Shown: positions 18,439 to 28,455 of the stretch, in pieces
Position numbering within the stretch: the stretch's first letter is position 1
Layout: each line of letters begins with the position of its first letter
DNA from: Agromyces bracchium
Lineage (GTDB): Bacteria; Actinomycetota; Actinomycetes; Actinomycetales; Microbacteriaceae
Assembly: GCF_009709675.1 (NCBI RefSeq)
Contig: NZ_WMLB01000025.1
Span: forward strand, 288,305-352,304
Reading direction: 5' to 3'
Length of the DNA: 64,000 bases
The notes under the pieces: generated by a model
The model's database searches: none
What the model was told of the DNA's origin: nothing
Seen by the model: only the letters and a program-made list of their open reading frames with translations
Position numbers and translations under genes: made by a program

Positions 18439-20730
18439 TCATCGACGGCGGCGGAGCCGGTACCTCGCGACGAACCGTCGCATCCGGCCGGCGGCCGCCG
18501 CGACCGCCGCGGCCGCGGCATCCGCCTCGGTCCATCGGCGTTCGACCGACGCCGACGCGACCTCGTCGCCGCCGAACACGTCGCGGTCCACCGTGGCCGC
18601 GAGCGTGGCGAGCGGCGCGCGACCGGCGATGCGCACGTCGCCGAGGCCCTGCTCGTCGAGCTGCCGTTCGAGCGCCCGAGCGGTCTGCAGTCGCGACGAC
18701 CGCTCGGGCGGCTCGAAGCCGAGTTCGGCGTAGCGGTCGACGAGCTCCTCCCAGGCACCCGCGACCCGTCGGTGCGCGGCGCCGCGGTGGCGGATGGCGC
18801 GTCGGCGGCGCTTCGCGATCGCGACGACGAGCATGGGCAGCAGGAGGATCGCGGCCGGGATCCCGATCGCACCGATGACGATCCACGCCCACGCGGGCAG
18901 CTGGAAGGGCCGGTCGCGGTCCTCGTCGTCGGTGTCGTCGATCTCGGTGGTCGTGAGCAGCTCGTCCTCGGCCTGCTCGGCGCGCGGGGGCTGGCGCACC
19001 TGCGGCTGCGGCTCGGACTTCGGCTTCGGCGTCTGCTCCTGCGGCACGTCGACGTTGTCGGGGGTCGGATGGAACGCGATCCAGCCGACGCCCTCGAACG
19101 GCACCTCGACCCACGCGGTGACGTCCTCGCCGAGCACCTCGACCGCGCCGCCGCCCTCGGCGATCTCGGGCGCGTAGCCCATGACCACGCGGGACGGGTA
19201 GCCGAGGTGGCGCGCCATGAGCGCCATAGCGGCCGCGTACTGCTCCTCGTCGCCCACCATCTGGCTTCGGGTGAAGAGCTCGATGAGCCGATCGGCGCCG
19301 TGCCCGGCGCGCGAGGCGACCGCGTCGCTCGCGAGCCCGTGGCTCAGGAACCCGTTCGTCTTCAGCGCGCGCTCGACGTTGCGGAGCTGCTCGATCGGGC
19401 TCGGAGCGTCGCCCGCGTACTCGTCGGCCTTCGCGGCGACGACGTCGGGCAGGTTCTCGACCGGCGGCAGCGCGAGCTGCGCGACGGGGACGTCGGCGAG
19501 GTCGGCGTCGTCGGGCTGGACCTGCACACGTGCGTCGAGGCGGTAGCGGGTTCCCTCCGCGGCGCCGCTCGTGAGCACGGCGGTGCCCGCTGCGGGGTTG
19601 TAGCGCACGTCGCCCGCCCGCTCGACCGACCCGCGGTCGAGCAGCTCGAGCGTGGAGCCGTAGCCCACCGTCGGAAGCCACACGTCGGAGTACGCCGCGA
19701 CCTCGACCTCGATCGACCGGGCGCCACCGAGGTCGGCGAGCTCGGGCGCGGGCAGCGTCGATCCCACGATCGAGTATCCGCCGTCGGCGGCGGCGTCCTC
19801 GGGGCCGGCGACGTTCCAGAGGCGACCGCTGTAGGAGTCCATCGCCGCGAGCCGCAGCGTGTCGCCGGGCTCCAGCCCGTCGACGACGAAGACGGGCGAC
19901 TCGGCGAGCTCCTTGGTGTACTCGCGGTACCCGGCGAGCGGGCTGGGGAACTGCAGCGGATCGAACGGCGGCACGACCTGCTCGCGCAGCACGAACCGGT
20001 CGGGTGCGACGGGGGCCACCGCGAGGCCGGCGACCGCACCGACGGTCACGGCGCCGGCGACGACGACGGCCGAGCCGGTGAGCTTGCGCCGACGCAGGCG
20101 CGCGGCGCCGTCGCCGCCGGCCTCGACGCTCGCGCCACGACGCCATGCGATCCAGGTCAGCCCGATCGCCGCGAACGCGACGCCTCGGACGGCCGCGAGG
20201 AAGGCCTGGTCGGTACCCAGCAGGATGCCGGAGAGGAACAGCAGCACCGGCCCGACGAGCACGACCGCCGCGCGGAGCGGCGTGCGCCGACCGGGCAGCC
20301 AGCGCAGCACGAGCATGCCGCCGACGAGCGAGACGACCGCGGCCGCGGCGTACGGGACCGCGGCGACGTAGTCGGGTGCCTCGACTGGCGCGGCGATCGT
20401 GACGATGTCGGCCCAGCCGTGCACGGCGCCGACCGCGAGGCCGGCGAGCGACGTGAGCGTCGGCAGCACGACGAGGAAGGCCTCGCCCGGCATGACGAAC
20501 GGCGTGCCGACGAGGAAGTACAGCACGATGCCGAGCAGCACCGTGACCAGCACGTTCAGGCGCAGCACGGTGCCGAGCACCGCGGCGAGCGTGCCCACGA
20601 CGATGCCGGCGAGCGCGGCCGCGAGGAAGTCGAGGCCGCCGAAGCTCGTCTCGTACCCGGCGATCGCGAGGAGCGAGAGCGCGGAGAGCACGCCGAGGTC
20701 GACGAGGGCGGTGCGCGGGATCCGGTTCAC
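18439..20730 (-). CDS. Transglutaminase-like membrane protein, catalytically dead copy
   Basis: A 763-residue protein with the layout of TgpA: about seven N-terminal membrane segments, an extracytoplasmic transglutaminase-fold domain, a membrane segment near residues 610-635 and a basic tail. All three catalytic positions are changed: Cys to Glu495 (GDEEQYAAAM), His to Thr538 (VTAWVEV) and the acid to His554 (FHPTP). The fold signature around them is well kept, so it is a pseudoenzyme rather than a decaying gene. The GTG at 20730 overlaps the DUF58 stop (GTGA). It is probably a structural or binding subunit of the MoxR-DUF58 module. Confidence 0.85.
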   Translation of the reverse strand: MNRIPRTALVDLGVLSALSLLAIAGYETSFGGLDFLAAALAGIVVGTLAAVLGTVLRLNVLVTVLLGIVLYFLVGTPFVMPGEAFLVVLPTLTSLAGLAVGAVHGWADIVTIAAPVEAPDYVAAVPYAAAAVVSLVGGMLVLRWLPGRRTPLRAAVVLVGPVLLFLSGILLGTDQAFLAAVRGVAFAAIGLTWIAWRRGASVEAGGDGAARLRRRKLTGSAVVVAGAVTVGAVAGLAVAPVAPDRFVLREQVVPPFDPLQFPSPLAGYREYTKELAESPVFVVDGLEPGDTLRLAAMDSYSGRLWNVAGPEDAAADGGYSIVGSTLPAPELADLGGARSIEVEVAAYSDVWLPTVGYGSTLELLDRGSVERAGDVRYNPAAGTAVLTSGAAEGTRYRLDARVQVQPDDADLADVPVAQLALPPVENLPDVVAAKADEYAGDAPSPIEQLRNVERALKTNGFLSHGLASDAVASRAGHGADRLIELFTRSQMVGDEEQYAAAMALMARHLGYPSRVVMGYAPEIAEGGGAVEVLGEDVTAWVEVPFEGVGWIAFHPTPDNVDVPQEQTPKPKSEPQPQVRQPPRAEQAEDELLTTTEIDDTDDEDRDRPFQLPAWAWIVIGAIGIPAAILLLPMLVVAIAKRRRRAIRHRGAAHRRVAGAWEELVDRYAELGFEPPERSSRLQTARALERQLDEQGLGDVRIAGRAPLATLAATVDRDVFGGDEVASASVERRWTEADAAAAAVAAAAGRMRRFVARYRLRRRR

Positions 20731-22088
20731 GGGCGGACCCTCCTCACGAGGCGCGACAGCTCGTCGAGCGAGCCGACCGTGACGATCGTCGACTCCCCCA
20801 CGCGCGTGATGCGCGACGCCGCGCCCACCTCGGTGCGGAAGACGATCACCTGGGTGTCGGAACCGAACACGGTCTCGGCGGCGCGGAACTCGGCGAGCGG
20901 CGCACGCGAGCCGCCGACGACGATGAGCACGCTCGGCGCGGGGATGCGCCGGCCAGCCTCGCGGACCACGTCGCGCACGGGCACGGCGGCGTCCTCGAGC
21001 GGCGCGATCCGGCACGTGTCGTCGAGGAGTGCCGTGGGCGTCGCCGTGCCGAGCCGAAGGCGGTCGGTGGCGACGGCGAGCCGCGTGGCGTCGCGGATGA
21101 CCTGGACCCCGAGCGAGGCGAGCACCGATACCGCGAGCTCGAACTCCTCCTCGGAGGCGTAGTGCTCGGCGCTCGTCGGCTGCACGAGGAGCAGCCGCGA
21201 GCGCCTGGTCTCCTCGTACTGGCGCACCATGAGCTGGCCGGTGCGCGCCGACGTGCGCCAGTGCACGTTCCGCAGCGCGTCGCCGGGCTCGTAGGCGCGC
21301 AGCGCGTGGAAGGAGATGTCGTTGTCGGTGATGGTCTTCGTGATCTCGCCCTCGAGGTCGCGCACGAGGCCCGCCGCCGACGGCTTCAGTCGCGCCGTCA
21401 CGGGGTGCACGAAGAGCTCCACGGGGTCGGTCCAGCGCACCTCGCGCCTCAGCAGGCCGAGCTGGTCGCCGCGAACGGATGCCGCGGGGCCGGCGACGAT
21501 CACCGCGCGGCGCTGCGTCGGCACCGCGAACAGCTCTTCGTGCTCGCCGCCCGCGGGGATCGTCGGGATCACGAACTCGGCGAGGCCGTTGCCGACGGGC
21601 AGTTCGAGCTGCGAGGGCACGGATGCCCCGTCGCCGACGTTGTGCACGACGAGCCGGCCGAGCGCGCGCTCGCCGGCCACCACGCGGCGCGGCTGCAGCT
21701 CGATCTCGACGCGGTACGCCATCCGGCCGAACACGAACGGCACGGCGACGAGGAGCGCGGCGAGCAGCGTCGCCCCGACGAAGGCGAGCTCGATCCAGCC
21801 GAGCGGCCACGCGAGCGCGAGCGCGACGAGGCTGGCGGCGAGCACGAGCCATCCGACCGGCGAGATCACGCCCGTGACGGGTGCCGCGATGGCGCCCACG
21901 GCTCGGCCGGCGCGGCGCAGGCCGTCGGCGAGCGAGCGAGCGGATGCCGCGAGCGAGCGCCCCGCGGACCGGAGCGCGATGCGGGACTGCGACGGCGCCG
22001 CCGCGCGCGCCGCTCGGGACGGCGCATTCGGCGCCGGCGCCGCCGGCTCGGGCGGCGTCGACGCGGGCGCGTCGATGCCGGTCGTCAT
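20727..22088 (-). CDS. DUF58 domain-containing protein, copy 2
   Basis: A 453-residue protein. An Ala/Pro-rich N-terminus of about 70 residues precedes two membrane segments (about 80-120) and a DUF58 domain, with the signature LRAYEPGDALRNVHWRTSARTGQLMVRQYEE around 255-285. The ATG at 22088 overlaps the moxR stop by 3 bases and the stop overlaps the transglutaminase-like gene, so the three are translated together. It is a diverged paralogue of the DUF58 gene at 3067-4434. Confidence 0.85.
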   Translation of the reverse strand: MTTGIDAPASTPPEPAAPAPNAPSRAARAAAPSQSRIALRSAGRSLAASARSLADGLRRAGRAVGAIAAPVTGVISPVGWLVLAASLVALALAWPLGWIELAFVGATLLAALLVAVPFVFGRMAYRVEIELQPRRVVAGERALGRLVVHNVGDGASVPSQLELPVGNGLAEFVIPTIPAGGEHEELFAVPTQRRAVIVAGPAASVRGDQLGLLRREVRWTDPVELFVHPVTARLKPSAAGLVRDLEGEITKTITDNDISFHALRAYEPGDALRNVHWRTSARTGQLMVRQYEETRRSRLLLVQPTSAEHYASEEEFELAVSVLASLGVQVIRDATRLAVATDRLRLGTATPTALLDDTCRIAPLEDAAVPVRDVVREAGRRIPAPSVLIVVGGSRAPLAEFRAAETVFGSDTQVIVFRTEVGAASRITRVGESTIVTVGSLDELSRLVRRVRP

Positions 22089-23053
22089 GCCGCGCGGTAC
22101 GCCGGGGGCGCGATCTCGACGAGCACGGTGCGCACGATGTCGTCGGCCGTCGCGCCCGCGAACTCGGCCTCGGGGTCGACGATGATGCGGTGCGCGAGCA
22201 CCGGCACGGCGAGCTCGCGCACGTCGTCGGGCGTGACGTAGGTGCGTCCGCGCGAGATCGCCCAGGTCTTCGCCGCACGTGCGAGCGCGAGCGCGCCGCG
22301 CATGCTGACGCCGAGCGCCGAGTCGCGGTGGTCGCGCGTGGCCGAGACGATCTGGTTGAGGTACGACAGCACCGCCGCGTCGACGTGCACGTCCGCGGCG
22401 AGCCGCGCCATCGTCGTCACCGAGCTCGAGGCGATGATCGGCGACACCTTCGACGCGCGGGCGCGGTTCGCCGAGTCCAGCAGGAGCGTCACGGCGGTGT
22501 CGTGGTCGGGGTAGCCGAGCGAGGTCTTGACGAGGAAGCGGTCGAGCTGCGCCTCGGGCAGCGAGTACGTGCCCGCCTGCTCGACGGGGTTCTGGGTCGC
22601 GATGACCATGAACGGGCTGCCGACCTCGTAGCCGACGCCGTCGACCGTGACCCGACCCTCCTCCATGACCTCGAGGAGCGCCGACTGGGTCTTCGGGCTC
22701 GCCCGGTTGATCTCGTCGGCCAGCACGACCGAGGCGAAGATCGGACCGCGGTGGAACTCGAACTGCCCCTTGCCCTGGTCGTAGATCGTGACGCCCGTGA
22801 CATCCGACGGCAGCAGGTCGGGCGTGAACTGGATGCGCGAGTGCGTGCCGTCGAGCGTGTTCGCGAGCGCCTTCGCGAGCACCGTCTTGCCCGTGCCCGG
22901 GTAGTCCTCGAGCAGCACGTGCCCCTCCGAGAGCATGGCGGTCACGACGAGCTCGATGATCTCGCGCTTGCCGAGGATCGCCCGGTCGACGTTGTCGACG
23001 AGCTTCGAGAAGGCGTCCTGGAACCAGCTGGCCTGGTCTTGGGTCACGGTCAT
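22085..23053 (-). CDS. MoxR family AAA+ ATPase, copy 2
   Basis: A 322-residue AAA+ ATPase. Walker A is DYPGTGKTVLAKAL, Walker B is LADEINRA, followed by [21 protein letters not shown] and a C-terminal lid with SPIIASSSV and PDDVRELAVPVLAHRI. The ATG at 23053 is preceded by GAAGGAACGAAC. It lies 41 bases after the Ig-like/FN3 gene. It probably remodels the DUF58 and transglutaminase-like partners or the surface protein's assembly; no substrate can be named. Confidence 0.88.
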   Translation of the reverse strand: MTVTQDQASWFQDAFSKLVDNVDRAILGKREIIELVVTAMLSEGHVLLEDYPGTGKTVLAKALANTLDGTHSRIQFTPDLLPSDVTGVTIYDQGKGQFEFHRGPIFASVVLADEINRASPKTQSALLEVMEEGRVTVDGVGYEVGSPFMVIATQNPVEQAGTYSLPEAQLDRFLVKTSLGYPDHDTAVTLLLDSANRARASKVSPIIASSSVTTMARLAADVHVDAAVLSYLNQIVSATRDHRDSALGVSMRGALALARAAKTWAISRGRTYVTPDDVRELAVPVLAHRIIVDPEAEFAGATADDIVRTVLVEIAPPAYRAA

Positions 23054-23094
23054 GTTCGTTCCTTCGAGTCGTACGTTCGGGACGGGGCGGCCCG

Positions 23095-26000
23095 TCACCA
23101 CGTGTTGTAGCCGATGTTGTTCCACTGGGACCCGCTGATCGCGCCGAGCGTTCGCGAAGTGCCGCCGCTGACGTTCTCGAAGCGCACGGCGATCGTCTCG
23201 CCCGCCGCGCGGATGCCCAGGTGGTTCAGCAGCTCGAGCCGCCCGTTCGCGGCGACGTCGTAGGTGCCCTTCCAGTTGCTCCAGCCGCCGTTCACCGTCA
23301 CGTACACCTGGTAGCGCCCCGGGTCCATGTCGGTCCAGGTGATGCGCACGTTCGCGCATCCGTTGCCGCCGCTGTCGCACGCGCGACTCGGACCCTTGCC
23401 GATCGACCCGGCGGGCTGCGGAGGCGGCGGGTTCTGGACGGCGAACGAGTCGGAGGACGCGGTTCCCGGGTTGCCGCTGCCGAGGTTCACCGCACGCACC
23501 GACACGGTGTGCGAACCGGCGCCGACGCCCGTGAAGCGGTGGCTGGTGTCCTGTCCCGAGTTCTGCCACGACCCGCCGTCGATCCGGACGTCGTAGCGGA
23601 CCGCGCCGCCGCCGGTGTTCGACGGCGCGTTCCAGCTCACGTCGACGCTCGTCGGCGCGTAGCCGTTGACCTGCGCGTTCACGCCGGTCGGCGCACCCGG
23701 CGTGCCGTACGGCGTCGCCGACGCCGACTCCGCCGACCACTCGCCCCACCCGATCGCGTTCTTCGCCCTGACCTGGAAGGTGTACGCCGTACCGTTGGTG
23801 AGGCCCGTGAACTGCTGGTTCACGCCCGCGGCTCCGGCGCCGAAGGGCCTCGTCTGGCCGTTGTACCGGACCTCGTAGTCGGTGATGGGCGAGTTGTTGT
23901 TCGCCGGGGCCGTCCACCGGATGGTGACGGAGCGGTCTCCCGAGTTCTGGATCGTCGGGGCTGCCGGACGATCGGGCTCGTCGCGCACGACGACCGTGAC
24001 GCGGCCCTGGACCTCGCGCGCCGGGTCCTTCGTGCCGTCCTGGATGCGGTAGACGACGCTCAGCGTTCCGGTGAACGCCGCGCCCGCATTCACGGTCACG
24101 TTCGACGCCGTATGCGATACGGACGCGCCGGCGCCGACGTCGGCCTGGTCGATCTGGGCACTCACCACGGTCAGGGGCGCGTCGGGTGCGAACGGGTTGA
24201 AGTCGTTGGCGAGCACGTCGACGGTCGCGGTACCGCCGCGGACCATCTCGACCGGCCCGTCGTCGTTCGCCTTGGGCATCGCCCGCGTCGACGAGACCAC
24301 CTTCACGTCGACGTAGCCCGGCACCGTGAACTCGTTGAACACGACGTCGAACGAGATGCGCGCCTCGGTGCCCGGCTGCACGCCGAGCGGCGAGGAGAGC
24401 CGGAGGATCGAGCCCTCGACGATGCTCGCCTCGATGTCGGAGTTCGAGCCCTGCAGGTTGCGGTACTCGACTCGCTCGATGTTGTCGGGGTTCGGCTGGT
24501 CGGTCGATGAGCGCAGGTCGACGTCGAGCGGCGCCTCGCCGGCCTCGATCGTCTCGCTCCGCGGCGTGAACGTCGGCGGGGTGTCGTTGAAGTCGGGGTC
24601 GCCGACCGTGATCGGGATGGTCAGGATGGCGGTGCGCCCGACGGGATCGTCGGCGCTCTCGCCATCCGTCACCTCGAACGTCAGCGACGCCGCGCCGCGG
24701 TAGTCCGCGGCCGGCACGTACTGCACCGCCGTGCCGCTCACGAACGCGGGTTCGCCCGCGTTCGTCGACGACGCCGACAGGATCAGCGCGGGGTTGCCCG
24801 ACGGCACGACCACGAGGTCGTCGACGTTCCAGCTGATGCTGCCGTTCATCGGCACGATGACCTCGCCGAGGTCCTTGAGGTACGGCGCGGGGAACTTCGC
24901 CTTCTCCTCGGCGAGGAGCTCCTCGGGCGTCTTCGGCCGCTGCGTCTCCTCGACGGTGTCGTCGCCGGATGGCACGGGCGGCACGATCACGAACGCCATC
25001 GCCGAGAGGTCGTCGAGTTCGTTGGTCAGCCGGTAGGCGACCGCGTAGCGCTCGCGCCCTGGCGTCACGTCGATCGTGCCGTCCGAGGCGACCTCTGCGC
25101 GTCCGGCGTTCGGGCCCTCGAGCGAGACGGCGAGGTCCTCCACGAGTCCGCCGGGGTTCGTGGCATCCGCCAGCGGGTCGACCGTGACGAGCTCGCCGTC
25201 GACCACCTCCTCCGGCTCGATCACCTGGTCCTCGGCCGTCGGCGGGTCGATCACGGCATCCTCCGTCACCGCGATCTGCAGGAAGGCGGTGTCCGCGCCG
25301 CCATGGCCGTTCGAGATCTCGTAGCGGATCGTGTACGCGGCCTCCTGCTGGGGTGCCGTCACGACGATGCGGCGGCGGTCGCGGATCTCGGCCTCGATGC
25401 CGTCGTCGACCTCGGGCAGGTCGGCGACGTGCAGCTGGTAGCCGCTCGGGTCGGAGTCGTTGAGGAGCACCTCGACCGACGCGATGCGGCCGGGCTTCAT
25501 CTCGATGGCGTCGTCGACCGCCTTCGGCGGCAGCTGCACCTCGGGCCGCGGGATGACGCCGATGCGGATGGTGCCCTCGGCGGTCGCGCCGAACGTGTCG
25601 CGGACCTCGTACCCGAACTCGTCGGTGCCCGCCGAGCCGGCGAACGCCTCGTAGGTGAACGACGTGCTGGTGCGCTCGATCACCCGGCCGAGCTCGGGGG
25701 CGACCGTGATACCCGTCAGCGTCACCGAGTCGCCGTCGGGGTCGAGCTGGTCGAGCGGCACGTCGACCTTCACGGCCGATCCGGCGAAGGTGCGCGAGGT
25801 CAGCGGCGTCGGCAGCGGGGCGCGGTTCTCGCCCGCGTCGCGACCCACGACCGTGAAGCGCACGGTCGCACGCGCGGTCTGCTCGGAGTCGTCCGCGACC
25901 GTATAGACGGCGCTGTACACGCCGGGCTGCTCGGGCGCCTGGAAGCGCACGGTGTCGCCGTCGGTGAAGGCGAGGCCGTCGGGCGCGTCGACCTCGATGA

Positions 26001-28455
26001 GCTCCGGGAGCAGGTGCATCGTCGCGGCATCCGGGTGCGTGTCGTTCTCGAGCACGTCGACCGTGACGATGTCGCCGGCGCGAACGATGGCGCCGTCGTC
26101 GACCGCGACCGGCGGCTGGTGCTTGACGAGCGGCGGGACCGGGACGATGGTCACGCTCGCGCTCGACGAGTTCACGCCGTCGGAGACGGTGTACGAGACC
26201 TGAAGCTGCTCGTCGAGGGCCTGCGATGCGGTCACGCGGAGCACGGTGTTGGTGAGGATCTCGACCGAGACGAGCCCGTCGGCGGCGGAGTCGTCGATCG
26301 ACTGCACGGCGAGCACGCGCCCGGAGGGCGAGACGTCGTTCGCGAGCACCGGCACGGTGAGGGGCTCCGCCGCCCGGAGGTAGGCGGTGTCCTTGACCGC
26401 GATGGGTGGCAGCGCCTCGGCGGGCGCCTCGACCACCTGGACGCGCAGGAGGCCCTTGCTCGTCGCGGCACCGGCCCCCAGCGTGTAGAGGAAGACGTAC
26501 TCCCCCGGCTCGGTGCTCGAGAACGCGATGGTTCCGCGCTCGACGTTCGGCGTGATCTCGGCGACCTCGGGCGCCTCCTCGATGCCGAGCAGCTCCAGTC
26601 CGGCGCCGGACGGCGAGAGGTCGTTGGCGAGCGGTTCGATGAGCGTCGTCTCGCCGGCGAAGACCTGTGCGAAGTCGGGGGTGCCGATGGGGTTCAGCGT
26701 GCCGGTCGGCTTCACCTCGACGCTGAGCGTGCCCGCGGCCGTCGTCTGCCCGTCGGAGACCGTGTACTGCACCTCCTTGGTGCCGAGTTCGGCCGAACGG
26801 TGCTCGAAGGTGATGGTGCCGTCGGGACTCGAACGCACGGCGTCGCCGCCCGTCGGCGACGCGTTCACGAGGTACAGGTCGTCGCCGTCGGGGTCGTTCC
26901 AGTCGGCGAGCAGGTTGTACGAGAGCTGCTGGCCCTGCTCGACGCTGATCGCCGCCTGCCGGAGCGCCGCGGGGGCGGTGTTCTCGCTCGCCGGCACGAT
27001 GCGCACGTTCACGGATGCCTCGGCCACGCCGCCGCGGCCGTCGTCGACGCCGTAGCGGAACGACACGCTGCCGGCTGCGCCGGCCGCCGGCGTGAACTGG
27101 AGCGCGCGGCCGCCGTCGATGAGCTCGAGCCGGCCCGCCGCCTCCGAGACCTCCGACGTGCTCGCGATCGTGAGCACGTCGCCGTCGGGATCGGTGTCGT
27201 TCTCGAGCACCTCGAGGACGGTCGTGCGCTCGGGCCGGACCCCGTAGTCGTCGTCGCGCGCCACCGGCGGACGGTTCACGTCGGTGCGCTCGGCGAGCGT
27301 GTCCTCGAAGGTCTGCTGGGCCGACTTCTCGTCGCCCTCGAGCTCGTCGCTCTCCTCGGGCGGCGTGACCTCCTCCCAGTTGTCGACGAGTCGCAGGTCG
27401 GAGTCGACGAGCCAGGCGTTGCCGTTCGTGAGGTCGTTCAGCACGATCACGTCGCGGTTCACGCGGAACTCGAGCCGCGACCCGGCGGTCGGCTGCTCGA
27501 TCGCGGTCGACTGCGGCTCGGCGTCGTCGCACGCGAGCAGGTAGCGGCCGACGGCCCCGCCCCACGCGCCGTGCGCGCACACGCCGAGGCGCACGGGGGC
27601 CGCGACCTCGCCGGCGTCAGCGGCCGCGACGTCGCCCCCGTTCGGGACGGTGCGCACCGCGCCGCCGCCGAGCGGCACGTCGAGGAGGCCGGTCGCGGTG
27701 GCGAGCACGGCGCGCTCGTGCTCGGGCCCGGACTGCTGGAGGCGCAGGGCCGGCTCGGGCAGGTCGATCGCCCGACCGTCGACGATCACGCGGTCGGCTT
27801 CCTCGTCGAGCACGACGGCCCGCTCGCCGACCGCCGCGAGCTGGTGCTCGCCGATCGCGGGAAGCTCGGTGGTCGTCGACTCCGACGCCTCGCGGGCCAG
27901 CGAGACGAGCTCGCCGTCGCCCGGCGCGGTCGCGAGGATCGTGCCCTCGCGGGAGACGGCGACGTGCGCGTCTGGCCCGAGGTCGGCGATCGGGTCGGTG
28001 CCCCGGTAGTCGAAGGCGAGATCCCCGTCGGCGTTCACGCGCCAGAGCTCCCCCTCGGGCGAGAGGATCGCGAGCACGTCGCCGCCGTACGCGACCTCGG
28101 ACGCCGGGGGCACGTCGATGCGCTGCACGAGCGTCGTGAACGACGGGTCGATGCGCTCGATCGAGCCGACGCTCGGATCGAAGAGGAACGCGTCCTCGCC
28201 GTCCTGGAAGACGTCGATCTCGTTCGTGGCGGCCGCCACCGCCGCATCGAGCTCCTCGATCTGGCGGTTCAGGCGGCCGGCGAGCAGCTCCTCGGCATTC
28301 GTGACCCACACCTCGCGCGCCCGGAGGTCGGGGTCGGTCACGGGGAAGCCCTGATGCGCCACGGCGAGCCCGACGGGCACGCCCGCGAGCACGGCGAGCG
28401 CGGCGGCCGAGGCGACGTTCCGGCGCGACCGCGCCCATGACCTCAACGTGACCAC
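23095..28455 (-). CDS. Giant membrane-anchored Ig-like/FN3 repeat protein
   Basis: A 1786-residue surface protein. One membrane segment (about residues 14-33) is followed by a roughly 350-residue region with propeller-like beta repeats. About ten Ig/cadherin-like units run from about residue 395, marked by PPVARDDDY, VLENDTDPDGD and VLANDVSPSG. Two FN3 domains (about 1495-1675) and a Cys-pair C-terminal domain follow. There is no LPxTG motif. I chose GTG at 28455, because GGGGGAG sits 8 bases upstream and a TAGCGT box near 28531 would leave no leader for the in-frame ATG at 28530. The likely role is adhesion or envelope scaffold; ligand unknown. Confidence 0.8.
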   Translation of the reverse strand: MVTLRSWARSRRNVASAAALAVLAGVPVGLAVAHQGFPVTDPDLRAREVWVTNAEELLAGRLNRQIEELDAAVAAATNEIDVFQDGEDAFLFDPSVGSIERIDPSFTTLVQRIDVPPASEVAYGGDVLAILSPEGELWRVNADGDLAFDYRGTDPIADLGPDAHVAVSREGTILATAPGDGELVSLAREASESTTTELPAIGEHQLAAVGERAVVLDEEADRVIVDGRAIDLPEPALRLQQSGPEHERAVLATATGLLDVPLGGGAVRTVPNGGDVAAADAGEVAAPVRLGVCAHGAWGGAVGRYLLACDDAEPQSTAIEQPTAGSRLEFRVNRDVIVLNDLTNGNAWLVDSDLRLVDNWEEVTPPEESDELEGDEKSAQQTFEDTLAERTDVNRPPVARDDDYGVRPERTTVLEVLENDTDPDGDVLTIASTSEVSEAAGRLELIDGGRALQFTPAAGAAGSVSFRYGVDDGRGGVAEASVNVRIVPASENTAPAALRQAAISVEQGQQLSYNLLADWNDPDGDDLYLVNASPTGGDAVRSSPDGTITFEHRSAELGTKEVQYTVSDGQTTAAGTLSVEVKPTGTLNPIGTPDFAQVFAGETTLIEPLANDLSPSGAGLELLGIEEAPEVAEITPNVERGTIAFSSTEPGEYVFLYTLGAGAATSKGLLRVQVVEAPAEALPPIAVKDTAYLRAAEPLTVPVLANDVSPSGRVLAVQSIDDSAADGLVSVEILTNTVLRVTASQALDEQLQVSYTVSDGVNSSSASVTIVPVPPLVKHQPPVAVDDGAIVRAGDIVTVDVLENDTHPDAATMHLLPELIEVDAPDGLAFTDGDTVRFQAPEQPGVYSAVYTVADDSEQTARATVRFTVVGRDAGENRAPLPTPLTSRTFAGSAVKVDVPLDQLDPDGDSVTLTGITVAPELGRVIERTSTSFTYEAFAGSAGTDEFGYEVRDTFGATAEGTIRIGVIPRPEVQLPPKAVDDAIEMKPGRIASVEVLLNDSDPSGYQLHVADLPEVDDGIEAEIRDRRRIVVTAPQQEAAYTIRYEISNGHGGADTAFLQIAVTEDAVIDPPTAEDQVIEPEEVVDGELVTVDPLADATNPGGLVEDLAVSLEGPNAGRAEVASDGTIDVTPGRERYAVAYRLTNELDDLSAMAFVIVPPVPSGDDTVEETQRPKTPEELLAEEKAKFPAPYLKDLGEVIVPMNGSISWNVDDLVVVPSGNPALILSASSTNAGEPAFVSGTAVQYVPAADYRGAASLTFEVTDGESADDPVGRTAILTIPITVGDPDFNDTPPTFTPRSETIEAGEAPLDVDLRSSTDQPNPDNIERVEYRNLQGSNSDIEASIVEGSILRLSSPLGVQPGTEARISFDVVFNEFTVPGYVDVKVVSSTRAMPKANDDGPVEMVRGGTATVDVLANDFNPFAPDAPLTVVSAQIDQADVGAGASVSHTASNVTVNAGAAFTGTLSVVYRIQDGTKDPAREVQGRVTVVVRDEPDRPAAPTIQNSGDRSVTIRWTAPANNNSPITDYEVRYNGQTRPFGAGAAGVNQQFTGLTNGTAYTFQVRAKNAIGWGEWSAESASATPYGTPGAPTGVNAQVNGYAPTSVDVSWNAPSNTGGGAVRYDVRIDGGSWQNSGQDTSHRFTGVGAGSHTVSVRAVNLGSGNPGTASSDSFAVQNPPPPQPAGSIGKGPSRACDSGGNGCANVRITWTDMDPGRYQVYVTVNGGWSNWKGTYDVAANGRLELLNHLGIRAAGETIAVRFENVSGGTSRTLGAISGSQWNNIGYNTW

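Noticed and set aside
25303..28440. A 1045-codon open frame on the plus strand
   Set aside because: It lies wholly antisense to the Ig-like/FN3 gene and has the Arg/Val/Asp-rich composition expected of the reverse frame of GC-rich coding DNA, with no recognisable domain.
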